DNA of 64,000 bases, taken from Liolophura sinensis (taxonomy: Eukaryota; Mollusca; Polyplacophora; Chitonida; Chitonidae). The number at the start of each line of letters is the position of its first letter. Position 1 is the first letter of the stretch. Below the pieces are notes generated by a model. The model made no database searches and had not been told where the DNA came from. It worked only from the letters and a program-made list of their open reading frames with translations. The position numbers were made by a program, and so were the translations under genes. Below are positions 1 through 11,100 of this stretch, one piece after another. The stretch lies in assembly GCF_032854445.1 (NCBI RefSeq), contig NC_088304.1, forward strand, positions 12,289,704-12,353,703, written 5' to 3'.

Positions 1-2
1 CG

Positions 3-455
3 CAGTGTACCAGCTTCAGTAATACGTTTTCAAATTCCACTTCTGTGAACTGTAGTGTGCCTCAGGGTTCCATATTGGGACCAAGTCTCTTTTTTCTGTA
101 TATCAATGGTCTTACCAAACTTTATGATTTACTACATTTCATTTTGTTTGCTGCTGATACGAGCACTACCTTTTCGTCCAACAGCCCGACAGACACACTG
201 AACACTGTAACTTCTAGAAAAGTTCACGAATGGTTTTCTTTCAATTGCGTCTCTTTAAACATTAGATAAAATTAAGTACATGCTATTCCTACCCGTTCTA
301 AACGTACACCTTCTGCGTTGTCCGTCCTTAGCATATCAAGAAACGTGACTAAACAGGGTACTAAGTTTAATTTTCTCGGATTTATTTTTAACCAGAAATT
401 AAACTGGACTTCTCATTTTACTTTTATAAGCAAGAAATCCAGTCAAATGTTTTGT
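3..455 (+). pseudogene. Degenerate non-LTR retrotransposon reverse transcriptase fragment
   Basis: A relic of the palm/thumb part of a LINE-type reverse transcriptase. The first frame (3-269) contains the conserved run VPQGSILGPSLFFLYINGL, then the catalytic-site region reading FAADTS where functional enzymes have F-x-D-D, and further on WFSFNCVSLNI, the usual motif after the catalytic loop. After the stop at 267-269 the homology continues in another frame (about 276-455) with KFNFLGFIFNQKLNWTSH, which matches the FKFLG...LxWxxHI thumb motif of this class. The frame break plus loss of one catalytic Asp shows a dead copy. The element is cut by the window start, so its clade is not assignable; the motif spelling is Jockey/CR1-like. 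No poly-A tail or target duplication is visible. Confidence 0.8.
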
Positions 456-812
456 TGTTGATCTGAGATTCGACAAAAAACAACCTTTCCTGTCCTAGCC
501 GGTGTGTGCCCAGGTTCCAATTATCACGGAACATGTAAAGGTCGTTGCCTAAATGGCAAGGTGTTTATATTAGTGGTCCGGACATGTAATTGTGATGGCT
601 TTAGGTTACGTGACCACTTTGATCCATGCTTCTCCCCAGCAAATCAAACTGTGCAAAGCGCAGAGGCTGCCCTGTCAAATGTTTTGTTGTTCATCAGAAG
701 TTCCACAAAACGTAGCCTTTCCAGTCCTAGCCCTTGTGTGTCCATGTTCCAATTATCATGAAACGTGCACAGGTCATCGCCTAAACGGCAGTGTGCTGAT
801 ATTCTGGCCATG
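446..812. repeat. Imperfect direct duplication, about 140 bp, offset about 230 bp
   Basis: Positions about 446-590 and 676-812 share the order TCAAATGTTTTGTTGTT, CCTTTCC-GTCCTAGCC, GTTCCAATTATCA and TCG-CTAAA-GGCA with scattered mismatches. The two copies sit directly after the reverse-transcriptase relic. They may be the 3' part of the same or a related retroelement. Confidence 0.65.
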
Positions 813-3240
813 ATCCTTTTTTCTTTCGATATCGTGGTATACATGACTTCGGTGTGCTTCGGACCGCTAATAGGTCTGCTCTGAATTGCCTCCCTTGTTA
901 CACCACAGCGACCGAGGTAACGCGAGATCAGGGGTCTCAACTGTTAAAGCATGCCCGTTGTATAAGTTATGTCACCATAGTTACAAATATTTTTAGGCAA
1001 CTGATTGTAAAAAACAAACCTGATATCAGCCTTTACGAGTTGCAGAAATGATATTTTAAATGAAGAATTTTTAAGAGTTCGCCAAAGCTGCCTATTGTAT
1101 TTAATTAAGACCAGAAATTTAAAATTACCTCAGAATGCATTTAAAAATACAAAAAAGCTATTATCCTGGGCTTTCCAAATAAGTTTACAAAATTAAAATC
1201 TGTCTTAAAGCCAAGTCTTCAACTAGCTTATTTCTCTTTAACCCCAAAACTAGTCATTAGCAGTTTTCTGAGATCCCACCTAACCACAGCTTTCTCCTAA
1301 AAACGCATCTTTTAAACGAGAGACAGATTTCAAGGGAGGTAATTCGCTACGGCCATATTGGCTGAAAGCTGACACACCTGCAACATATTAAAATGGGCGG
1401 TCCATCAGACCTCCTTTTTGCAGTATGATCACATTGTTTGAATAAAGATATGAGAAAATCATGCATGCTCTATATTATCAAAAAATAAGTCGAACCATTT
1501 TTCGGGCAGTTTTTAAGGATTTTTCGTCTGATTTAGGCCTATACTTCATTTAAATGTTTCCTTAGTCTTTAATTAACACTATTTAAGTTATCTTCTCCAA
1601 TTCTTAGTAAATAACGCGTCCAAAAATATTAACAATTATCTCAGAACAGACATCATGTCTTAAGAAAATTTTCCTGATAGGGTTGTTTAAGAAGATTTAA
1701 AAATTTACTGGGGTATGTTTAATTTATCCTTAATTTAGGCCAGCTGTCTTCTTCTTTTGGTCCCGTAATTTGCAATGTCTGCTATAAGCCACTGTAGATA
1801 AGAGTCTTATATTACCACGACAGGCTGACATAACAGTGTTTACCTTGCACTGGAAGTTTTTTTGAAACGGAGAAATATTAACACAACAAAAGGGTTACTT
1901 GATTTTGTAGGTGTTACGCAAGGTTCCTTGGGGACACAAAACAAGGGAGTGATAAGGTATTCCAAAGGTACTTGAAGTAAAGAATGACATGCATCTAACA
2001 TGTCACGAAAGGTTTTAAGAATTCACTAAAATATTCCATCCCTATCTAAAAATGAACTGATACTGAGATATAAGACTAACAGGTTTTGTAGAAAATCAAA
2101 CATTATATGTTCTTATGAGAAATTCCAGGTATGCTGTCTTTGCTTTTTGATAATACCCCTCATCAGTAATTCAACGAGGGGGCGTAACTCTTCCCGTAAC
2201 AAATGACAAACGGGAAGCGGTCCTCAGATCGAAATACAAGACGAGGATTGCGAATGATGACAATACAACTAGACTCAATTACTTTTTTCATTTTACCTAA
2301 AGTCCGATTCAGTGGTATGGTTGATTTCCTTACTAGAGGCAAAATCGAATTAGATGGTTTGTTTGAATTTACGAATTGAGGATAATACATTCTTGATTTA
2401 TTGCCCAAATAATCGTACTGATTACATTCACATAACCATCTGATAAACACTTATTTACAGGTTGTCACACCGTAAACCATGCATACTTTAGAGCGCTACA
2501 GTCTCTTAACATGGCTGCCGACATTTAACAAGCTTGGCTTTTGCAGGCTGTGCGACGCACATATAGACTTGTTTAGGCGTGGCCTCATCACCGGTGTTCT
2601 CGCGAGGAACTGTTTCATCAGCCTTCAACAATAAAATTCTGTTTTATTGATGAAGAGGTTGAGACAGAGGTTTTGCGTTTTCTGACATTTCTTCCTGCTT
2701 CATCACCTTGAACACAGTGACCCCAGCGTCTTCTGCCCAAAAAAAAAAAATTGTTAGTGGTGGCACTGATCCACTGTAAGGCCTATGGCCTCGAACTACA
2801 TTTCCATCACAGGATATGAGTTTGTGTTCAGCTGATACAGGGAAAAAACATTAAAAACAGCATGGATTTTAAAACCCATGGATTGCTTTAAATGATAGGG
2901 AAACGTCATCGTACGGAATGAAAAAAAATACGATTGATTTTTCTTTGTTTGAATGTCTGGTGTATGGATGTACATAAAATGCACACATGATGGTGGTGCC
3001 AGATGAGCTTGCTTGGTGTAGAAGTTCAATATTTTTGTGAACCAGGTGTGGCGAGTATCGGTTCGGGACCCTTAATCAATCTCGCGACGTGCGCTCGTTG
3101 CATTACGTGGACTTACTTTGACATTACGTTGCTATGGCAATTACCTACGCGTAAAGTTAGAGATATGCCAGATGAAACTGGTATTAGGAATCAGCTGTTA
3201 CTGAAACTGTGCTAAGCGTCATCTATAAAAAGGCTAGAGA
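813..3240. other. No gene or repeat recognised
   Basis: AT-rich sequence with only short chance open frames. I saw no protein-family motif, convincing exon pair or tandem repeat in this stretch. Confidence 0.6.
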
Positions 3241-3304
3241 GCTAACCTTTTCGGTTCAAGGTGACAAGCTGGTGGTACAGCAAGCTCGTTATTGCCCAAT
3301 CTTT

Positions 3305-3540
3305 TTCGCCGTACTCAAGAATATTTCAATTAATATGCGACGGCGGACAACACTATGGCGAGAGAGAACCTGACAGAACCCGGAGGATACCCACGACTAT
3401 CCGTAGGTTGCCGAAAGACCCTCCCACGTGCGACAGCAGAGGAAGCTAGCATAAGCTGAACATCAACTCACTGCGACCGCATTAGTGTGAGGCCACTTAA
3501 TCACTGTGCTGCGCTAGCACGCTAGCTAGTCGGCCACGGA
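3305..3540 (-). mobile_element. SINE-A relic, near full length
   Basis: Read on the minus strand, a tRNA-like head (GTGGCCGACTAGCTAGCGTG, 3540 downward) is followed by the body and the 3' end complementary to GCCGTACTCAAGAATATTTC (3310-3330). The (AAAT)n tail is lost. Substitutions are frequent, so this is an old copy. Confidence 0.75.
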
Positions 3541-5220
3541 CAGTCCCATTAACTGTAATAGGCCCATTACATGTCACCAATCAGTTACATTATTAAACAT
3601 GTCATTGGAGAAGTACAATGTATAGAAGCAGGGCATTTGTTTCCTTGGAAACGACAGTTGTAATCAGTATACGTATCTACATACACTCCTCACGCAAGCT
3701 GAGCACATGATATATACATATATCACACTACAGGTCAGCTACATGGGCACTACCACCACAGCTGATGTTCTCTACCATATATAATGCATATGAATATATA
3801 AGGGTAAATGAAACATAGCCATAGCGGGTACCTGAGGGAGACTATATATTGGAATAAGACAGCGAACGTTCCCTGTCATTAATATACTGTTAGAATCATA
3901 TATATGTACATATATGTATATGCATCCACGTATATTGACTGATAATGACCTGGGTCAGTTAGTCCTAAACGTGGATATGTACGACGTTCTGTACCACCGC
4001 TTTGTTTTATAACGGTGAGGTTACAGATTGCATATATGGCATTTGGATCGTAGACCGGGCGTTTTTCACCACCTCAGTATCGACAGTTTCCGTTACGCAC
4101 CAGTGATTAGACCGGGCTCAAAATCGGATGCTTAATGAACATGTGGGGTTCGTAATTGAAACGGAGCTTAGCCAGCCGTATGGAATTTACGATCCCAACG
4201 ATTATTGTAATAATGGTGACTTTATGAGAATAACTGTCCGGGTTGGTCTGGCCTTTAGACACAGCTTATTAGGCCAAGGAGGTCGCGCATTGAGAGAGAC
4301 AGGGGGCACAAACCCGGAGGTACAGTACTAAGATGTGGGATGTCAAGCAGACCGTTAACAGTCCCGAGGGTGTGGAGTGGAACATATACCCGCGCCTGAG
4401 AGGCTATACGTGCGATGGGGGTCGTTGTTACAACAATCGCTGTTGACATAACCGTGTACTATACTGAAAGTGCTTACCATAGAGGAACTGGTTTTTGCAC
4501 CTGGGATCTTTTATGTAACTTTCTCATACCCAAAACCTGACTTGCCTAACGTATATTAAGGTTATATTGTGAACGGTTCAATTTATTCCAGTCCTCTAAG
4601 GATCCGCTCAGTGATGTCATACTTCAAACGTTTGTTTTTGAATGGAAATGTTACTTTCCGTATAATACACTATTAGGTGTATTTCAAAGTGCCTGCTGTG
4701 TATATCTTACTTGTGCCAGAAAGATGCTTGTATCAAGTCCATATTATGGAATATCTTCACAATAATGTGTTGATTCAGTGTTTCGGTTCTTCCTAACTGA
4801 AGCTGAGATATTAATTTACTGTGACCTTAGGTACCGTTTTGGCTACCATAGTCATGTATACATAGATATCCGTGGCACAGTGACACAAGCCAGCTGCACT
4901 GCAAACCCTGGTGTTTATGACTCATCCCAGTTCAATTTCAATATGGTCGTTCTGGACTGCCGTACTTTTGACATCAAGCGTGGACGCATTATATAAACAG
5001 GTCAACCTTTTAGCGTGTATAAAGAAATGGCTTGCTGTATATGTACAAAGTGTGTTGTGTTTTCGCCGCACGTACTGGGCCTACATATACAGTGGGCTGT
5101 ATGACTCGATACATGTTGGGTAGTGCTGAGACTGGTGTGTCACCACGTTTACCCCTCGGCTGAGTAGTTGATCGGTTAAGGCTCGATCTCAGCAGGACAG
5201 TTACCCCCACCCCACCCAAT
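3541..5220. other. No gene recognised
   Basis: Several short open frames (for example 4128-4331) carry no recognisable domain. TATA-rich simple patches occur at 3700-3720 and 3895-3925. Nothing else is supported. Confidence 0.5.
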
Positions 5221-5249
5221 GATGGGTAAGGGGGGCCAGAAGTGCCATC

Positions 5250-5315
5250 ATGTTGGATGTGGAGAAAATCAAGTTTCCGGACGTGTTGAAACTGAGCAGT
5301 GTGGAAGAGCTGAAG
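5250..5315 (+). CDS. Candidate N-terminal coding exon of the cholinesterase-like gene
   Basis: ATG at 5250 opens 22 codons (MLDVEKIKFPDVLKLSSV, then EELK) that end at a good donor, AAG|GTGAGG, in phase 0. The first clear cholinesterase exon starts after an acceptor at 8088 and is open in phase 0 from 8089 (ACC ATG ACG). The two therefore splice in frame, adding 23 residues in front of the Met at 8092 and giving 594 residues in total. In that model the hydrophobic stretch encoded at 8104-8145 becomes a signal anchor behind a short cytosolic segment rather than a cleaved signal peptide. The exon's look and phase fit are what I see; that it belongs to this gene is inference. It could instead begin another transcript. 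Confidence 0.4.
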
Positions 5316-5373
5316 GTGAGGGACGGCTGTTAGAATATATGCACTGCTAACTCTGGAGAATTACCTTTTGTCG

Positions 5374-5398
5374 CCCCCCTCCCCCCCCCCCCCCCCCC
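5374..5398. repeat. Poly-C tract
   Basis: A run of Cs broken by a single T, just downstream of the candidate exon. Such tracts are length-variable and prone to assembly error. Confidence 0.9.
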
Positions 5399-5461
5399 GC
5401 CGCCACTGTCCTTGCACCTGCGAAAATGAACATTTAGTCATTCAGTTTATACGTCCTAAAC

Positions 5462-5592
5462 ACATATAACTGTGCAACAGCCTGTCCCCCAGGCCCTGCC
5501 CGTTTTTCTCCCACCATAATGCTGGCCGCCGTCTTATAAGTAAAACATTCTTGAGTACGGCGTAAAACAACAAGCAAATCAATAAATAAATC
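5462..5592 (+). mobile_element. SINE-A 3' half
   Basis: Contains CCACCATAATGCTGGCCGCC, GTCTTATAAGTAAAACATTC and TTGAGTACGGCGTAAAAC, then AAATAAAT. The tRNA-like head is missing (5' truncated). Confidence 0.85.
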
Positions 5593-5659
5593 TATACTGT
5601 ATAATATTCTTCTTATATAATGAAGTTTATTTGTCATCAGTATGAGAGGCAATAGACTC

Positions 5660-5970
5660 CTGTAACTAGGCAGCTGGTAGACCGTCCGCTTCGGGAACCG
5701 TAGATCCAGGGTTGTTCTCGGACGGGTCCCACCTGAGACGTTCAACGCTAAGGGGATAGTGCAAAGACTTGTTGACCCGTATCAGTATAATGGCTCGAGC
5801 GGGGTAGCTTACTTGCCTTCGGTAAGGCGTCTCAATGAAGCAGCACTAGATAAAAGAGCGGTGGGGAAATCTGCACAGTACACGTGCATGCACTCTAAGG
5901 ACTCCTTCGTCGTGATATGAGTGAAAAACTGTGAAGTACGACGTTAAACCCCAAGCACTCGACACTCCAA
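5660..5970 (+). mobile_element. SINE-C copy (GACGTTAAACCCCAAGCACTC tail family)
   Basis: About 300 bp that matches 36915-37225 in reverse orientation. Shared blocks include GTTGACCCGTATCAGTATAA, CTTACTTGCCTTCGGTAAGG, AAAAGAGCGGTGG and CTAAGGA-TCCTTCGTCGT. It ends in a 3' module resembling that of SINE-A, but with the tail ACGTTAAACCCCAAGCACTC. Confidence 0.75.
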
Positions 5971-6519
5971 TACATGGGTACATATACAGGGAGTGATGGC
6001 ATATAATGAGTTACAATGTCTAGAATCCTGTGCGGATTTATTTGTTACAGAAGAGAAAAAGTGCATGTCATTTTTATCTTGGCCTTGTAACAGTTGTTAG
6101 ATCCTGTGTGATATGTGACGATGTTAATCGACGTCACAAGATATTACTGCAAAAAAACTTGTGTGTCAAGGATATTCCATCAAACCTTTCACTCTAAATT
6201 TCTTAAGTTGTCTCAGAAGTAATATGTTTCTTAAGTTAAGTTAAGTTGATTATAATTTTCTTGTAAGTAAATATGGACAGAGTGTTCATCTCTGGCACTC
6301 TGCTTCATGGCTGTCTAATTCCGCTAAACACGGAGATAGGCGCTGTATATTGATCGAGTTGAATTTGACCGCCACTTTGGATATATGAAAAGTTGCAACC
6401 AAAGCGCAACTGAGATACATGTTTTACTATCGACAATTTATATTCTAGCATGGCACACGCTTTGAATACTGATTACACTCAGTCGCATACAGTATACCTT
6501 GCGTCTTTCCTACATCACT

Positions 6520-6790
6520 GAAACTGCTGACCGCTTTTGTTTGTATAGGACTCCGTCCTATTTTCATACTTTGTATACTTTCTTAGTTCTTTGGTAGTTT
6601 GTGTTAAATGTCATTTTGATAATGGGCCTAGCGATCATTGGCATGGAACGTCCTCAATGGTTGACGACTCATACACGAATGTATGCTTCGACGAACAGAC
6701 TGAAAAAAAGAATTCATAGGCTCCCACGTTCTCATTGTTCATTGGGCCTTGGTGAAAATAAGCTGTCGATGGCTGCTCGTACCTGAGACC
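6520..6790 (-). repeat. Dispersed repeat R1, copy 1
   Basis: On the minus strand this reads GTCAACCATTGAGGACGTTC, then TAGGCCCATTATCAAAATGA, then TTAACACAAACTACCAAAGA and ACTAAG. It aligns with copies at 18.1, 30.4, 32.2, 33.7 and 39.7 kb. Confidence 0.7.
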
Positions 6791-7310
6791 GTTTGTACAG
6801 ACTAACGCTCTATGAAGACCACGTGTCCTTCACAAATGTGGCTTACAAACTTTGTACGTCACGTGACACATGGGAAAGTCACTCGGCAAAACTGTCAGAG
6901 CAGAAATCACACAGTAATACACAAAAAATGAAATTCTGGACGCTGTACACACATATATATTCTTAATGTATTAACAGATAAGTGATCTCAGAAGTAATAT
7001 GTGGAATTTCGTTTGGAAATTAGGGGTGAAATAATGTGGCGAATACTAACACCTTACCAGGTGACCGACATGTATATATGCCATATCGGTCGTCACAGCT
7101 ATACCCTATGTAACTGACATCTGCCGTGCTACATGTTGACTAGTGCGCACACCATAGGCCTACAAGTTGACCTTTTTATGCCATACAGGTAGAGCTATAA
7201 CCTATGCGTATCTGTATCATGTTACATACAGTTACAATATCAAACCATCTGCTACAGTGTACATCTAGTGGGTGAAATACTATTGACTTTTGTTATTAAA
7301 TTATTCATCA

Positions 7311-7520
7311 TTGGCGCTTAACGCCATACAAAAGAATATTTCACTTTCACGACGGCCCCCAAGATTTTAGTGGAACGAAACCGGAGGTAGGACTGACTTA
7401 AAACAGTAGTTCTAATGGCTTATGTTGGAAGCCCTTGGCCTATTCAGTCGCTATATACTATGGACTTCGTCGTCATATAAGTGAAAGCTTACTGATTGCT
7501 ACGTTAAAACCTGACACATA
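7311..7520. mobile_element. SINE relics back to back
   Basis: 7311-7400 is a decayed minus-strand SINE-A 3' end (GAATATTTCACTTTCACGAC). 7455-7520 is a plus-strand piece of the SINE-C 3' module (GACTTCGTCGTCATATAAGT, then GCTACGTTAAAACC). An (AAAT)n patch follows at 7567-7585. Confidence 0.55.
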
Positions 7521-8091
7521 AACAGATAACTCTGTAACTTTGAGCAAATGATAAAGGTCTGAACAAATAAATAAATAAATAAATCAACTTTTGAGGGTTT
7601 CATTAAATAATAATTTTAATCATATCAAAGCCACTGCAAGCATTCCTTAAAAATGAATGCTCTCCGTGTAGATTCAAATAATTTTTTTCCAAACGGCACG
7701 AGGTATCAAGATTGTTACTGATAATATATCCATATTCTTTCCTTCAGTGTTTAATGTCATCAGGCTTTGCTTTCTCACTTGGTTTATCTTTCCGTCAGTG
7801 GGGTTTTGCTATCTCCCTTTGTATTTTTAGACCATGGTGTAACGTATAACTAGCTTTATGACTGTTATTGTACTCTCCATATTACCTGCATTATTTTGTC
7901 GAAGGTGCCATAGGTGATGACTTCACTTGTGCTCTCCCTTGTTCATTGAAGCAAATCACGAATAATGATCAGAGTTCAGAGCCACACTGGCAGTATTTCA
8001 GCCAAAAGCGGAGTGAAATATGTTGCTTCTCTAGGTATTTTCCCCAAATTTGTTATTTATATTGGTAACCTCCCTTATTTTCTTGCAGACC

Positions 8092-8191
8092 ATGACGTTG
8101 ATGTTCGGTGCTGCAGTGATCGCCTCCATCGTCTTCTACTCCTCCAGTACTCCCGCTCAAAAGTTCCTCAGAGATGGAATCCAAAACAGTG
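8092..8191 (+). CDS. Cholinesterase-like gene, exon with hydrophobic N-terminus
   Basis: The acceptor TTTTCTTGCAG ends at 8088 and the donor is G|GTACGT at 8192, leaving phase 1. It encodes [20 protein letters not shown] and about 13 further residues: a signal peptide or signal anchor. The acceptor just upstream of the ATG means the mRNA has at least one more 5' exon, either non-coding or the one proposed at 5250-5315. Confidence 0.7.
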
Positions 8192-11100
8192 GTACGTTTA
8201 TCAGTATTATCGTTCTTTGGGTTAACACTTATTGGTTATAGCACAAAATTCTAATGCTGAAGACTGATAGACTCCAGTGAAGATTCAAAATCAACATCAA
8301 CGTCAGGCATGCGTCTTATGGTTAAGCAACGCAATACACGTCACTTGTAGAAATCATAGAAACCATAATGCGATCACTCTAAGACCCGGTATCTTTAGTA
8401 CGACGTGAAACACCAATCCAATAAACAAATAAATTAAAAAGTTAAAAAGTTTACTAGAGTAAAATCAATACGACATACAGAGGAGACGTCACTTTGCATG
8501 GTGAAATTACCAACTTGAAGGTGATTAATGGCCACTTAGGATTAACCTTTCTTTTCATACATCGGCCATATGCTAACTAATATTTGCATTAGTAATGTCC
8601 ACAAAACATTAGAAATAAGAGATAGATGACCAATATACTCAGGGAGGAACATGCGTTACCTAAAAGGTGCATTATCAAGTAACGACAATACAGTTATCTA
8701 AAACAAACGACATCTGCTAAACTAGAATAAGCCCAAGTTTTACAATTCTGGAGGAACAATTCGTATCCTTCTAGTACTGAGATTCTTATGTAACTATGCC
8801 AAAGCAAAGTTGATATCCGTTCTAATCTAAGTGGATTGTGGCTATAACTCACTTTGCTGTAAACAGTACCCCGAAGCCCTATTGAGGATTTTTTGAAGGG
8901 ATTAAGAAATGTTCTGCTCTCTGACTGCTTTTTCATTAAAATGCTTGGCTTCAAAATGAATCATCATTTGGCTAATGTTACTCAAGCAAAGCTGATAACC
9001 CCATTCAGTCGAGATGGAACCCAGAATCCAGCTCCAGAATCTAAATGAGATCAAGTGAAAAAAGGAATCCGATCCGACCTTTAGCTTAATTTACTATCAT
9101 GTCGTCCGGATATGGCACAGGATCGGATTAAAGTCACACACGTTGTGTAGTGTGAACTTGGGCTCGGATTAAAGGCAGATAAACTCCAATTCCGAACAGG
9201 CGACCTAAAAGCCAGAACTATTGTGGATCCTAGGGCACCTGTTACCGCTTAGTCTCAGTGAATGTTTTTTTTTGTGTGTGTGTGAGTGTGTGGGAACTAT
9301 TTTGTGTTGCTTTTTCACGTTAGTTTTAACATTACATTATGACAATCTTATGATGGTGTCTCCTCGTAGCGGAACGGTCTTATTGTCAGTGTATTTCTAG
9401 TACTGCACAAGACATCATAAATGACTTCTCACTCCGACATCAGTCGGATCAGTACTTGGCCTGTCCATTTATGCTGAGCGCCAAGCCATGGTAGTACCGA
9501 TTTGAAAGTCTTCCTTATTCTACAAAGAGACGTCTAATAAATAACACCGCTGCATTCGTTTTACCTAATATTGCTACTGGGCGAGGAAGTTGCTACTATC
9601 TCCATTTACAGGAACAGTTAGAACAAACCCTAACTGAAGTAAATTAATAAGAGTCCGTATTCCACCGGTTACGTGTTTAACCGATACGTATTTACCGGTC
9701 AAATGCTGACAACTTTTAATATATCTTATAGACCCAATTGTGAAAACGCTGTCAGGGAAGGTCAAAGGTCATGTGGTAGAGACCCCTGCTTCAGACAAAG
9801 TGCAGGAGTACCTGGGCATCCCGTATGCAAAGCCACCTGTGGGAGAACTTAGGTTTGCTAATCCTGAACCGGCCGAGAAATGGACAGGTGAGTGATGAAA
9901 TTACCATATTTCACACACCATTAGTAAGACCTACCCCATCAGACGTAGAATAATGGGCCTGAAACTCATGTAAAACGAGATCAAACTTTATAGCCAGCTT
10001 TGATTGTTATCAGATAACTTGTTTTCGCGTATTATGCTTATCATTTTGAGAAAAAAAATTGCATTGATAAGGAAGATGTTGCGCTACATGAACGGTATTT
10101 GAAATTATGTGTTTTAAAATATTTTATTCTGGAACAAAGAAAGTCTGACAAAATCATGGACTGATGTACTAACTAGGACCGTTTGCCTAATGGAGAACTC
10201 GGAAAGTTCCTTCGCGCCTTTTACAAAGCATTCCGAACCAACGCCCTCTTTTGGGCTCATGTGTCATGTACGCCGAAATTACGTTTTAGGTCGAGATTTA
10301 CAGGTTATGGGATAGTCTGGTGCTCACGTCTCAGTCCTAACTTGTGAACTTAATTCACGTTCAGAAGCGGGATTTCTCATTATATGAACTATAGCCCCTC
10401 TTTTGATTTTTGGTGTATGTATTTTTATAGCCTACAAGGATGTGCTTACCCTGCGTTTTGTACCACTTTGTGCAGCACGTCAGAGTCGCCCTTTGGCACA
10501 TCTATTCTTCGGTGTATTTTTTCAGTGAAATTCATATTTTTCTATCAACATTCTGTGAATTAAACATATCGGTATATTTTTTCAAACTTAATACAGTATT
10601 GAAATAAAGAGAGGATCCAATTCTCTTCATGTTTTCTCAGGAACGCTTAATGCGCAGAAGTTCGGTCCGTCCTGTTACCAACCGCTGGATCTCACGTTCG
10701 GAAACTTCCAGGGGTCGTCCATGTGGAACGCTCCGGGAGAACTCTCCGAGGACTGTCTCAGTATCAACGTCTGGACCCCTCACCCTCGACCACAGAACGC
10801 CGTTGTCATGGTAACGTAAAAATGCTTGAGCAATTTAGATTTCGGCGATTTTATTAAAATTAAGGCTGAGAATTGTGAATGCTATGTAGATTTGAGGCAT
10901 AATGTTGCACATCGTTATTCATATGCAAAGAATGTTCTCTGGACACACTTCTGTGTGCTGAGTTAATGAAAATTACTGAATAATGAGTATCACTGGGCAG
11001 CATTTTATCAGTCTGAAACATTTATCATGTTGATACCAAATCGATTAATTAAGATAGTCGGAGCTTGTGAACTTGCTACAACTCCATCTATTAACTCTTT

